Source of the DNA: Microvelia longipes
Taxonomy: Eukaryota; Arthropoda; Insecta; Hemiptera; Veliidae
Length of the DNA: 64,000 nucleotides
NCBI GenBank assembly: GCA_018340805.1
Contig: JACMZG010001911.1
Span: 50,782,362 to 50,846,361, forward strand
Direction: 5' to 3'
The notes below the pieces were generated by a model. The model was not told the DNA's origin, made no database searches, and saw nothing but the letters and a program-made list of their open reading frames with translations. The position numbers and the translations under genes are program-made. Of this stretch, positions 12,174 to 27,746 are shown piece by piece. Positions within the stretch are counted from its first letter, which is position 1. Every line of letters starts with the position of its first letter.

Positions 12174-13065
12174 CTTTAATTTTACTTTTCTTAGCTTCCA
12201 AAAGTGTTAACGTTAACAATATTACCATCTTTTAGTAATAGTAACCAAAACTATAAAATATACAACTTGCAAGAGACCACCATATTTTTTTATCTCTAAG
12301 GATTTTATGCTGATACATCTGACCTATTCCAGCTGGGATAACCAACCTTAAAAGAGTCATTTATTCGCTGATGAAAATACACAATGTATTTAAATGCACC
12401 AACATTAAATTCTTAAAAATAATGGGAAAACATCCTAGACTTACTACGTTTGTTTTGACCCCCCCCCCCACTTTTAAATGTAAGTTAAATTAAACCATTA
12501 TAATTTATTAATATTGATAACTTAGTCATTTAGATAACTATTAACTTCATATGGTGATTTTGTAAACACTCTTGGTAACTTCAAAAAACTAGAACATACT
12601 AATAGTAATGGTTTATTTAAACTCGTAAGATTCAATTTGCTAGAGGTAGATACCAATTTCAAAAGTCTAGGATCATGTTTTCCCCTTATTTTAAGGATTT
12701 GATGTTGGTGCATCTAAAGTTTTACGGTATACGTCAAAGACATAACAGGTACAATTATAGAATGAGCCCTCACCCAAACTAATATCATTATAAATCAGCA
12801 GTTTTTTCCTACTAACTTAAAATATTACTTCCTAAGGCTTAGCTTCAAAAAAATGTTCATAAAAGTTCAGATGCGCCAAAAAGACTTAAAATAGTTAAAC
12901 AATAGACAAGCTATGGCATTTAGAACAAAGAAACAAATAATAGACAATTATGTTTCGGTTTATAGAACATTTTACAAAAATGCATGAATTCAAAGAAGGA
13001 AACAAAAACAAATAAAAACAGTTATAAAACAACATTATTTATTAGTCATATTATAAAAATATTTA
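12174..13065. other. intergenic DNA and RpL10A 3' flank
   Basis: AT-rich, with a poly-C run at about 12461-12470. The 63-residue minus frame at 12522-12713 has no recognisable content. The last bases are the 3' UTR of RpL10A, whose minus-strand AATAAA lies just after its stop. Confidence 0.5.
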
Positions 13066-17892
<4,827 letters not shown>

Positions 17893-18480
17893 TGTCGATA
17901 AATAAATTAACTATTCAGATGTGCGGGATAAACGCGGATAATGGAAAGGAAAAAATTCCACCGAGACTCTCCTACCTCATGGACGTCACAACAAAGGGGA
18001 GTAAATGAAGGATTAGATCTCAGTTTAGCCTAGTTGGCGAAAAAAATTAAGTAAAGCTTTGCTAAACTGGTTATCCCCCCCACAAAAGGTTTTTAAAATA
18101 ATTTTATAGTTGTATGGTTTGGACACTTCATTTTTTTATTTGCCTCAAATTAAATAATTTATAAATCAATTTAGAATTATAATTGATTTTTTATATGTAA
18201 TAATGAAAATCCAACTCTTTCTCCTACGAGCCAATAAAGGGGGGGGGGGCTTCCCCCAACACGCCAAGGCATGTGTTGAAACCACTAGATAGGTTTCAAT
18301 CGTAACATGTAAACATGATTCAAAATCTTCTTTTGTATAAAAGAAAATTTGCTTTTATCGTTTTCTGTTTAAATTTACCTTGTGATTTGTTATAGTGTGA
18401 TTATTAATTTTGCATTTTATATTGCTACAGTCTTAGTTGTTTGGTAAGATAATTTACTTAATTTTGTCGTACTATATATC
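17893..18480. promoter_or_regulatory. shared divergent promoter of RpL10A and LAS1
   Basis: The start codons of RpL10A (-) and LAS1 (+) are 588 bp apart and point away from each other, so both promoters must lie here unless distant 5' exons exist. The RpL10A side has a GC-richer stretch with pyrimidine tracts (about 17925-18000). A poly-G run is at about 18240-18249. Confidence 0.6.
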
Positions 18481-20163
18481 ATGTTCAATTCAAATATAAG
18501 ACTAGTACCATGGAAAAATAAAGCTGAATGGGTTGAAACGTATAAAAATGCTTACAGTGGTGACAGTAATAAACAGGCAAAGGCCTGTCAGACTATGGAA
18601 ATATGGTTATTATTGAGGAGAGATGTCCCCCCAGGTGTGGAGTGTACACTTAATATACTGTCTGCTCTACAGCAAGAAAGTTTACAAGCACCAAGACAAC
18701 TCCAGCTTATTTTGTCTACTGCTGTCTTAAGAGTTGTTAATATGCTTTGTGATAATGCTAGACAGTCGGATAAAGAAACTATTTACTCCATTGCCAAATA
18801 TTACAATTTGCCAGACTGGGTTGTGAACCTCCGTCATGATGTATCCCATGGATCTACTCTCCCTGATCTCAGTGCTTTGAAACGTGCTGCTAATTTTCTC
18901 CTAGAATGGCTTAAAGAATATTATTGGGAAGTTGAGAAAGAAGAAATGAAAGACATTGTGATTAAAAGGAGTCGAGAGAATTCTTGTAAAGAGAATATTG
19001 AATTTTATTTAAGTACATATGCAGGGTTATCAGATATTTTATGTAAAGAATCTGATTCAACTTTAAAAAAGTTAGACAATGAAGAATTGATGTATTCTTT
19101 ACTTGACATTAACAAAAGAAGTGGATTTCAGTGTGCTATAGAATGTATACCGTGGGTTACACATTCAAGAGATTCATTTGCGCGACAGATACCAACAGAA
19201 AATTTACTATCAATGAAATTGTCAAAATATGTTCATCTCTTGCTTCAGCAATTTCATGATTATGTCACAAAACCTGATTTTTGGGGAGTTGATGCCATAC
19301 CTTTTATTGTTGATCATATGAAATCAGATTATATTTATTGCAATAGAAATAGAGAAACAGTCTTAGGTAAATGGAAAACTTTAATTCTAAGATTAAATGA
19401 CTGGAAAATTTTAGACAGGCTCATGCTTTGTTTGTGCAGCAATGATAATATAAATAATGAAGCTTGTATTTTATTTTTTAATGAAATAAACAAAGCTGTT
19501 ACTAAGCGCCACCTTTTTGATAAATTAAAATCTGAATTATCGTCAACCTTCACTGTATCAGCAGATATAAATGAGCAAGATATTGCCAACGATATTGCTC
19601 TGAAGAAGCAATTAAACTTGCCACCTACTGCTAATGAAAAATTAATTAATTCAAAATTGTTTAGTCGGGTAGAAAAAAAGCATATTAGACTTAAAAAATC
19701 ACCTCAACTCACAAATCCTGTTGATTATTTAGTAGATAAATGTATTGCTTTGGAATTAATAAAAATGTTAACTATTAATCCCAGTAAAACTACCTTAGAT
19801 AATTTAAACTACCTTTTCATTTTAGTAAAACCAAATTTTTCAGAAAGTAGAAAAGAAAATATTAGAGATCTAATTATGATAAAGTTAGGTTTAAAACCAG
19901 CTACTAAATTAAATTTTGATAGTTTTATTACTAAAAATGTTTCCGATTTTGAACAAAAATATGGTAAATTATCTAAAACTAGTATAAATAATAATTTAGA
20001 AATGGAGATTGATGAGGAATGTCCTATTGTTAGGAGTGGTTGGGATTTCAGCTCATGCCCTCTTGGTGCTTCACCCTGGGAACTAGAAGGTGTTGATTAT
20101 TATTCTGTACCCTATGATCATAGTGCTCCACCAAAAAACAAAATATTCCCACTCTCTGCATGA
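18481..20163 (+). CDS. Las1: LAS1 pre-rRNA processing endonuclease
   Basis: A 560-residue single-exon frame. The N-terminal domain (about residues 8-150) carries 'LVPWKNKAEW' and the HEPN nuclease motif R-x4-H as R118-HDVS-H123 within 'VVNLRHDVSHGSTLPDL', which are hallmarks of LAS1/LAS1L. The C-terminus has 'GWDFSSCPLGASPWELEG' (about 520-537), matching the conserved tail that in other LAS1 proteins contacts the Grc3/NOL9 kinase. LAS1 cuts the ITS2 spacer during 60S maturation in the nucleus. The middle is Lys/Asn-rich and poorly conserved. AATAAA lies 24 nt after the stop (20187-20192). The start is the first ATG, directly before the conserved block. It shares a divergent promoter with RpL10A. 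Confidence 0.93.
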   Translation: MFNSNIRLVPWKNKAEWVETYKNAYSGDSNKQAKACQTMEIWLLLRRDVPPGVECTLNILSALQQESLQAPRQLQLILSTAVLRVVNMLCDNARQSDKETIYSIAKYYNLPDWVVNLRHDVSHGSTLPDLSALKRAANFLLEWLKEYYWEVEKEEMKDIVIKRSRENSCKENIEFYLSTYAGLSDILCKESDSTLKKLDNEELMYSLLDINKRSGFQCAIECIPWVTHSRDSFARQIPTENLLSMKLSKYVHLLLQQFHDYVTKPDFWGVDAIPFIVDHMKSDYIYCNRNRETVLGKWKTLILRLNDWKILDRLMLCLCSNDNINNEACILFFNEINKAVTKRHLFDKLKSELSSTFTVSADINEQDIANDIALKKQLNLPPTANEKLINSKLFSRVEKKHIRLKKSPQLTNPVDYLVDKCIALELIKMLTINPSKTTLDNLNYLFILVKPNFSESRKENIRDLIMIKLGLKPATKLNFDSFITKNVSDFEQKYGKLSKTSINNNLEMEIDEECPIVRSGWDFSSCPLGASPWELEGVDYYSVPYDHSAPPKNKIFPLSA

Positions 20164-21314
20164 GTTATTCCTTGTTTTATTCATTCAATAAATGTTTTTA
20201 TTTTCTTGTGCTAATTATTTGATTTTTCACCGATTTTCCTCTCCCTAATATTTTATTGGTTAGCAAAAGTCATTATAATATTGTGCTATAATATTATAAT
20301 TAGTAACTGTGTCAACAGCAAGGTGCTAAGTTTATGATTTCTGAATTTAAACTAGAGAAGCAAATCAGTTTAATTAATCCTCATGTTCAGGTACAATGGA
20401 CCCACATACAAGGTCTAAGTACCTAGGAAATTATTTCTTCCGGAATTTCATTAAAAAAAATCCTCATGTTGCCTACAAGCTGATTTGAACCCAAGTCTCA
20501 AATGATAACATTTAATTCCCCCAATTTCTACTAAATTTCCTGGAATTTTAATAAGGTGTGCTTGTTAATTTATGCATTTTTTAATACTTTTCTCTATTTC
20601 TACATCCAGATCTGCATACCGTTTATGCAATTATGCACAAAGCTTAGTTAGCTCTAATTTTACAATTTCCTAGCACAATTCTCCTGAAAATCCAGGAAAA
20701 AGTAGAAGTGTTAATAATCACAGCATGAAGAGGAACCTAAAACCAGATTAATTGAGTAATTGAAGTAATAGTACCAATAAGAGATAGCAATAGTTTGAAA
20801 TTGAGTAATAGTACTATAAGAAAGCATATATCCTGAAGAGGATTCACCTTTTTACTTTTCATTTATACCTTATTTAAATCAAAGTTTTTGAAACTTAGTA
20901 CAAGAACCAGTCGATAGATGCAGTTGTGCTATAACTTCAACAGTGGGTAATAAATAGGAGTGGCAATAAAGAAGGGGTGTTTAGGCAGGTTGTTTCCAAC
21001 AAAATCCTCAAATCAATTGTTGTCCAATTCTCAACTATTCTCCCGAAAGATCATATTTTAAAATTTATTTTGCATAATTATAATAAAATTTGTTCCAAGA
21101 AACCCTGTTTGAACCAATTATGTTTTACAGGGCTGCTACCCAACCCCCTCCAAAAAGCAAAATCATTGGAAAGGACTCTGACCAACCAATTAATTTTGTC
21201 TCTTAAGGAATAAAAAAAAAAAAATGAAAAAAAAACACTAAATTATTGTAGAAATTAATATAATTTAATGTACAAATTAAAATTTAACAAAACCACTACA
21301 TTTCTTAAGACAAA
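20164..21314. other. convergent intergenic region, no gene seen
   Basis: Lies between the 3' ends of LAS1 (+) and mRpL40 (-). The 78-residue plus frame at 20977-21213 has no recognisable content. A poly-A run is at about 21213-21235. Confidence 0.55.
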
Positions 21315-21914
21315 TTATTCCCATTTCTTAGAAACATCAATATATTCTCCATCAGGACTATCATAATTTTCTATGGGAGGTGTTTCGACTGGTCCACGTT
21401 CTTGGAACGGTAAGAAATTGTCATCAATTTGAATAGCAGCATTGTATAGTTCAATATTCTCATTCTTCAATTCATCAAGAGCCCATTGTTGAGCCTGCAT
21501 CATTCTATCTATATTTTGAATATCTAGCAAATATTGTTTGTATTTGTAACAAGACCATTCTTTAAATGCTAAGGCACGATCATTGGCTACTTTCTCTGAG
21601 AGTTTTGGAGGAGGTCTTATTCTTTGCTTGGATTCATTTATAATTTCTTGAGGTATTTCACACTCTTCGAGAGGTTTTAGTTGTCTGCTACTCTTCTCTA
21701 ATTTTCTAATTTGTTTTTCAAGCCTTCTTTTACGTTTTTCTTCTCGGGCTTTAATGATAGCAGGATCCATTCTTTTTTTCTTTTTTAGAGGTTCTGCTAA
21801 TAGTTCAGCAGTTAGGTGAAATCTTAAAGGCTCGTAAGTTGATATACAACGAGCATAATTAACGCCAGATGTGGCTGTAATGCATTTGGTAGCATATTTT
21901 AAACAATTTAGCAT
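21315..21914 (-). CDS. mRpL40: mitochondrial large-subunit ribosomal protein mL40
   Basis: From the ATG at 21914 the frame encodes 199 residues: a basic N-terminal targeting-like segment, then a Lys/Arg-rich helix (about 42-76, 'KKKKRMDPAIIKAREEKRKR'), then the family-typical region 'RALAFKEWSCYKYKQY' and 'QQWALDELKNENIELYNAAI', ending in an acidic 'PPIENYDSPDGEYIDVSKKW'. This is the mL40 (MRPL40) pattern; the protein works in the mitochondrial ribosome. The frame is open further upstream (to 21971), but a TTGCTTCAG acceptor lies just before ATAATGCTAAAT, so the start at 21914, possibly after a spliced 5' UTR, is preferred. The gene is divergent from the C1orf43 homologue. Confidence 0.91.
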   Translation of the reverse strand: MLNCLKYATKCITATSGVNYARCISTYEPLRFHLTAELLAEPLKKKKRMDPAIIKAREEKRKRRLEKQIRKLEKSSRQLKPLEECEIPQEIINESKQRIRPPPKLSEKVANDRALAFKEWSCYKYKQYLLDIQNIDRMMQAQQWALDELKNENIELYNAAIQIDDNFLPFQERGPVETPPIENYDSPDGEYIDVSKKWE

Positions 21915-22511
21915 TATTGCTCTCTGAAGCAAAAATATTAATAAAGAAGAATCACCACAAACCTCGTACAATACTTTTCACCAATTTACTCCTTTCAGCT
22001 TTTACACATTGAAACACTCCGAAAACAACTTTAAAATCCTTCATAAATTATAAAATTAGCAAATATCTTTTTTTGTAAACCAAGGTAACCTGAAGATGTG
22101 TAACCTACCCAATTACTAAATTCAGCATGAGACTTGCGTTAGCAGCTTAGTCAAACATTTTTCATGTATTTGGCTTTTTAGGAACATTTCTATACCTCAA
22201 ATTCAGTTAGAGTATTATTTTGTTGATATTGCATATAACTTTGCTTTTAAAATTAATTAGTTCATTGCCAAAAGTGGGTATAGATAAAGATAGTACAAAC
22301 GAAGCACCAGGGTTGTGTGTGCATCAATTGACTGCTTAGTTTTGGAATAACCTTATCGAAAGTGTCAAAAGATTGTTGATAATATTTGTGAGGTTGTTGG
22401 GTTTGTGAAGTTTTTGTTTTGTTACTTTATGTTTATTTTGGTAGAAATTAGTTATTTTTAAGTGTTGATGAGATAGTTTTGTTATGGAGTAAGTATTAAT
22501 TTGATTTCGTG
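21915..22511. promoter_or_regulatory. divergent promoter region of mRpL40 and C1orf43 homologue
   Basis: About 600 bp between two head-to-head genes. No clear TATA or initiator element; the region is AT-rich. The shared-promoter reading is positional. Confidence 0.5.
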
Positions 22512-23213
22512 ATGGCTGAAGAGTTATCAGGTGTTACTGTGGTCTTTATCATAGCTGGAGGTGTGTTGACATTCAGTCTTCTCTTCATATTTGCCAAGAG
22601 ACAGATAATGAGATTCGCTCTGAAATCCAGAAGAGGTCCTCATGTACCTATAGGCCACGGTGCTAAGAAGGCATTGAAGAAAGAAATTCATAGACGTATA
22701 GATCTCGTGCCCAGAATTGTCTATGAACCTAAATTAATACAAGAAAATAGTTCTGTTTATATTCTACCTCCAGGTAGTAAATTACAACCTTATTACTACA
22801 GGTTGAAAGCTTGTGATGATGTTAAATTGTTAGAAGCAGAAATATTAAAACATGACAAGAGTTTAGTTAGACATCCTAAAGATAATTTAAGATCCTATTT
22901 ATTAAATACGTTACCTACTCCACTTATAGGTCAGAGATTCATACAGCAGTTCTGTGACTTGTATGAACATGCTCGCTATGACCCTGGTGACTTCAGTGAC
23001 GAAGAATATCAAGTTTATTCTAGATTGTTATTAAAATTGATGGATGCTGCCCGATTAGTTAAATCGTATCCAGTTGGTAAAAAAGTTAGTCCTAAAGAAT
23101 CGCCTGTTAAAAATAAACCTCTTGAAAAGCCTACTCAGTTATTTAGTCCCAAAATATTGGAGAAAGAATCAGATGCAGATCTTCCTCAGGAAAATACTGA
23201 AACATCAGTCTGA
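22512..23213 (+). CDS. C1orf43 / NICE-3 family membrane protein
   Basis: 233 residues from the ATG at 22512 (the preceding GTG is not needed). A single N-terminal membrane anchor (about residues 8-27, 'TVVFIIAGGVLTFSLLFIFA') is followed by 'KRQIMRFALKSRRGPHVPIG', the diagnostic start of the NICE-3/C1orf43 family. A conserved globular region follows, with 'NLRSYLLNTLPTPLIG' and 'LYEHARYDPGDFSDEEYQVY' (about 130-175), then a low-complexity polar tail. The vertebrate protein is a Golgi/mitochondria-associated membrane protein linked to phagocytosis; the insect role is not known to me. The coding region has no intron. It is head-to-head with mRpL40. Confidence 0.91.
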   Translation: MAEELSGVTVVFIIAGGVLTFSLLFIFAKRQIMRFALKSRRGPHVPIGHGAKKALKKEIHRRIDLVPRIVYEPKLIQENSSVYILPPGSKLQPYYYRLKACDDVKLLEAEILKHDKSLVRHPKDNLRSYLLNTLPTPLIGQRFIQQFCDLYEHARYDPGDFSDEEYQVYSRLLLKLMDAARLVKSYPVGKKVSPKESPVKNKPLEKPTQLFSPKILEKESDADLPQENTETSV

Positions 23214-25204
23214 CAAAATATTCAAGTTTAAAAAAATCATGCTATATTATTTTAAAATCTTACTTATAACTGTGTTTGTATTAAGTTAAAGAGGTCGTGT
23301 ACTGAATTGTTGACGTTGTTTTGGTTTTTGAATGGGCTGTAATTGTATTTCCCATGAGGCCTATCCCCTATATATTTGGAATTTTTTTATCATCTGCATA
23401 TTATTAATAGATCTCAAAACCCCCTTCCGCTTTATTACACCTTTTGATTTCTTTATCCCTGTGATTTTAGGGAGTAAATCATTACTAAATGTAATATGTT
23501 TTAAATTAAAAAAAATGTTGTTTCTATTATTTTTTATAGTTATTATAAATATTCTATAGTTAAATTATTAAATTCATAAAGTACAAGACCTCTTGTCTTA
23601 ATTGACTCTCTGACATCTTAAACTAAGCATTTAAGTAAATTAAAAAAAACAAATTTCAAGACACTGATCATTTTTTTTCATTCACTAGTCACAGCCCTGT
23701 GCTTTACGTCTAAGATGTTTAGAGTATTTTATATTAAAGCTTATTTCATCTTTGGTAAGAATCATGTAACCTTAGCTATTTTATGTAACCAATGCATAAT
23801 GTTAATTAACTACTTCAATTATTATACTCTATTTTTCCTTCAACATGTTTGTTACGAAATCCAACGGGATTAAGTTTTTTTAAATTTTTTGGGGGGATTT
23901 CATCAAAGCATTCTTAGTTGCTAATGCTTGCTTCACATTAGCATTGCAATTTTTTATTCAACAGCAGTTAAATGTGACCCATTTTCTTTAAAAGTTTAGA
24001 AATCTAGTTTGTTTTAAAATGCAGTTTACAACTGAAAATGAATATCTAAATTTATGTAAAATCTTTTGAAATCGCCAAATGTTTCTTTTTCAAATTATGT
24101 TGAAGAATCAGGCTTCTACTCTTTTTTTCATCTGAATTATGTTTGAATAAATATAATCTCTTGTCCTAAATCATGTATATAATATTGTAATATAACTGAA
24201 TGTTATTTATTGATGATAAAAGAAATATAAGTGTGTAGTAAAATATTTCTCCTTCATATCTTTAGATAGAAGTAGCTTATATTTAATTGTGCACCTAATT
24301 TAATTGATTTAATTTTTTTGGTCATTTTACTTGATTTATGAGAGAAAATGTTTTTAGTATTATGTTCATTAAGACATAGATTTTTTATATTTTGACATAA
24401 AGCTCACAAATCTCAGGTATAATTTAGCTTCAGCATTATAAAAGACATTTCTCTGTAGCCATTGAAAGAAAGAAATGGGGTAATAGTGTTTAAACTTTCC
24501 TAAAGGAAAGGAAATGTGTTAGTGTGTATTCCAAAATTTATTTATTTATTATCAACAGTCATAGACCATGATACAAAAATTTTCAATAATAAAAACAACA
24601 ATTTTACAATAATGAAACAAAAAATTATACAATAATAAAAACAAATATCTCTTTATCAAATACAATATGAGCATTATCAACTATTTGTTAGAAAAATATA
24701 TGTGAAAAGGAATAATTATTAAAGGCTAAATATATATTTATTACTTTAAAAAAATATGGTATTAATATATGAAATCAGTTAAAAAAGTTATAGTTTAACA
24801 TAGTTAAACTATAAATATAAGAAGAAGTAATCATTCTTTTATCACATAAAAAACTGACAGATACATTTATCGCATAGGCTTAAATACTGAGCGCTAAAAT
24901 ATATTATAGAATACAAATATTGTATCATTGCATATACTGTTACTAGTATATATTTGAAACACTTTCTAAAAACCTAGTAGTCTAGCTAACCATTGCCACA
25001 AAAATGTCATTTTTTTCTTATAAAAAATGTTATAAAATGAACTGTTATCACATTTCTGTAATAATCCTATTTTCCGCACTACGTATTAATTTCTTTCTCA
25101 AGTTGGCTACATAATAAATATTAAGAGAAAAATATTTTGCTCAAAGTAGTAGTAATGTTTTAAAACACAATTTTAAAATGAGTTAGTAGAATTGTAAAAT
25201 AAAA
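23214..25204. other. 3' UTR and AT-rich intergenic region
   Basis: Begins with the C1orf43 3' UTR. A candidate AATAAA lies at 24146-24151, with others nearby. A LINE-tail-like TTTATTTATT stretch is at about 24538. No recognisable coding region on either strand. Confidence 0.5.
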
Positions 25205-25500
25205 AAATGGGTACAGGGTACCTCGGAACTTATAGGACTAAATTTATATTGCAGTACATCTTCGGATTACTTATATTTTTGTTAAGTAATTATGGCTGGT
25301 TAAGTAATTATATATATCTCATAAGATATATATATATATATATATATATATCTTATAATATATATAAGATTGATTTTTGTTTCCAGAATTCAACTCTCTA
25401 GCATAAATAGAATGAGAGCTAAGATGATGACAGACACAATTTTAGAGTGAACACTATGCTTTTCCTATACACCTATGGTTGTATTAATGAGGGAGAGTAA
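25205..25500 (+). repeat. repA dispersed repeat, internally deleted copy
   Basis: Starts with 'gggtacctcggaact' like the copies at 48.6, 62.8 and 63.7 kb. It ends with the shared 'caactctctagcataaat', 'gatgacagacacaat' and 'atgcttttcctatacacct' modules. The middle is replaced by AT-rich sequence with a (TA)n run at about 25327-25352. No coding content. Confidence 0.7.
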
Positions 25501-26007
25501 CAAAGCTAATAGTTTTGATTAAAGAATCATTGATTACTAAATAAGACCTATGTTTCACCTTGTCTATGATATTTTTTGAGACAGTCTTCATCCAAAAAAA
25601 ATCTTTTATTGATCTGGTAAAAATTACCAGTTGTAATTTCTTAAATAAATTAAATATTACAACTAAAATTGAAGGTCTAATTTTCTTTAAAATTACAAAC
25701 TTAATATTTTTTAAAAACGTTTTCTTCTTACATTTATTTATTCGCATAGTAAAACTAGTATTTCTCATCAGTACTAATTTAAGTAAAATGACCAACTCAA
25801 AGTCAATTAGTAGAAATTTTAATTTCTCTATATTATGCTAAGGATGTGTAGATTTTAACTCTGTGATAAACCTCTAGTTTATTTGTATATTTTTAATTCT
25901 TTTTTGTTGTAACTTTATTCTTCAATTTTGAGTTTATTATTTGAAGCACATTTATTGCTTCCTTATCTCATTTAATAGAAGGAGAGCATTATAATAAAAA
26001 AATACCT
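25501..26007. other. AT-rich DNA, no gene seen
   Basis: The overlapping frames of about 100 residues on both strands here are Lys/Ile/Phe-rich and mirror each other, which is a composition effect. Nothing recognisable. Confidence 0.5.
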
Positions 26008-26480
26008 TTATCTCCAGATGGTGTATAATGTAAAGTTTATTGACTAGTTTTTCAAAGAAGCACTTTTCACTCCCAAGGGAGAAAAAGTGTTTCCTATTAC
26101 TAGGGTTAGAGCCAATTATGTATATTTTTTGGGGAGTGGTATCCTCTAAATTTATACAGGGGACTTATCATTTTATGTAACACTTTCCAAATTTTGTGGT
26201 ACCCCCAAAATTTATAAGGGGGTCTGACCCAAAAAAAATTATAACAAAATGTATAAAAATAATTAATTGATGTCAACTTCTGGAGATAAAATCTTGTAAG
26301 CACCTTGTGAGTGAAATGCTATTTTCCACTTGCAATTACCTCCCTCAGCTTCGCCTTGGGAGTTAATAGTCATAACTTCCTCAGCTTTGCCTCGGGAGTT
26401 AAAATGCTTTGGTTCCCTAACGTGGATGGATTTAGCTGTAACATGGGATTTAATAATAACCCTTTTGCTATCAACAAACA
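26008..26480 (+). mobile_element. internally deleted relative of the 5.9-7.2 kb element
   Basis: Opens with TTTATCTCCAGATGG and 'ctcccaagggag', matching the inverted right end of the 5925-7163 element. It has the inverted motif TCTGGAGATAAAA at about 26279-26291. The flank that follows ('atcttgtaagcacc', then units like 'cctcagcttcgccttggg') matches the inverted left part of that element. The interior is reduced to about 150 bp and lacks recombinase sequence. The orientation is opposite to the first copy. Confidence 0.65.
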
Positions 26481-27746
26481 ATGCTGCGCTCCTTGGAGTA
26501 TCAAATTATATGTGATAACAATTGGATAAAGGCCCGTATTAAACTTAATCTGACTTTTTACAGCTATTGTTATTTTTATCTGTAAATATCATTATTTGTT
26601 TATCATGCTAAGACTGAAAATAAAATTTATGTTCATTTTTTTATAAAAATAGTTTTTATAATAACCATTTACTCCTTTAAATTCAATATCCTGGTTACCA
26701 ACCTGCCCTTTAATATGATTTCACAATAAAAAATGTTACCAAAAAAGAGAGAGAAATGCATTAAGGCAAGAAGACAGTGTTGGACTCGTGGTCTGCCTCA
26801 TACCAACTAAAACTCATTACACGAAACCCCTTGAACCTAGCCTGGAACCGTTATTCACATTACTTCAGGCTAGGTCTTATCTTGAGCCATCCGGCTCCCT
26901 CCCATCTTAACCTCTTTTGTCGAAGCTTTAAAGTGGGTCCAGACCTTGCAATGCCTAGAACAGACTGGTGATAAGACCTTCATTTTCAAAACAATGCCAC
27001 AACTGTGGCATTGTTTATGTACATTGTTATGGCATATATGGGGGACTTCTAAATAATTTCAAACTAGGAACATTGAATATATAAAATAACCCACTACACA
27101 ATTCTAAGGAACTAAAATTTCACACATGTTTACAACCTGACGATAGGAAGGACACAGTAGTATTAAAATCATCCTTCTGTAATCAACAATCAGTGCTGTA
27201 CTTTAACTAAGTTTGATTAGTGAATAGATAGCTTTAGTAAATTCCTGAAGAGGCATCCCTAACTGATGATAAAGCCAGTTAGGCCCCGTGGTTTTTCTAA
27301 TAATCCTTTTGAGAGATGTTGATTATACGTTAACCTTATAGTTGGTGCAATTGTTAAGCTATATTTTATCTATTTTAGTTAACTTGTATGTTTTTAAAAT
27401 GATTTTGAAAGTCATAGAAGTCTCAAATATCAGTTTATTTTGACATTTGATTAATCTTATATAATTATCGCTGTATAAGTCAGTTAAATAATAATCTTCA
27501 TTAGGACTTTTTGATCCACTAAGACAGTTTTGATAAATAAATAGTCCAATTTTGAAGTAATATTGGTAGTGAAACCAATAATATATTGGTAGCGTAATAT
27601 TGGCCCTGTGTGACCAAGTCCACACAGGGCTGAACTGAATCAAGATAGTGTTTCAAAATCCACACAACTTTATTCAAAGCACCATTTTAAAAGGCTTTAC
27701 TCAAAAAACAAAACAATGTGTAAAAAGTATAAACATCTATATTAAT
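26481..27746. other. intergenic DNA and RpL21 3' flank
   Basis: A slightly GC-richer stretch near 26770-26970 has an unrecognised 64-residue frame. The remainder is AT-rich. A minus-strand AATAAA at about 27670-27675 is the likely RpL21 polyadenylation signal. Confidence 0.5.

Noticed and set aside
25484..25841. Overlapping ~100-residue frames on opposite strands
   Set aside because: Lys/Ile/Phe-rich mirror frames expected by chance in AT-rich DNA.
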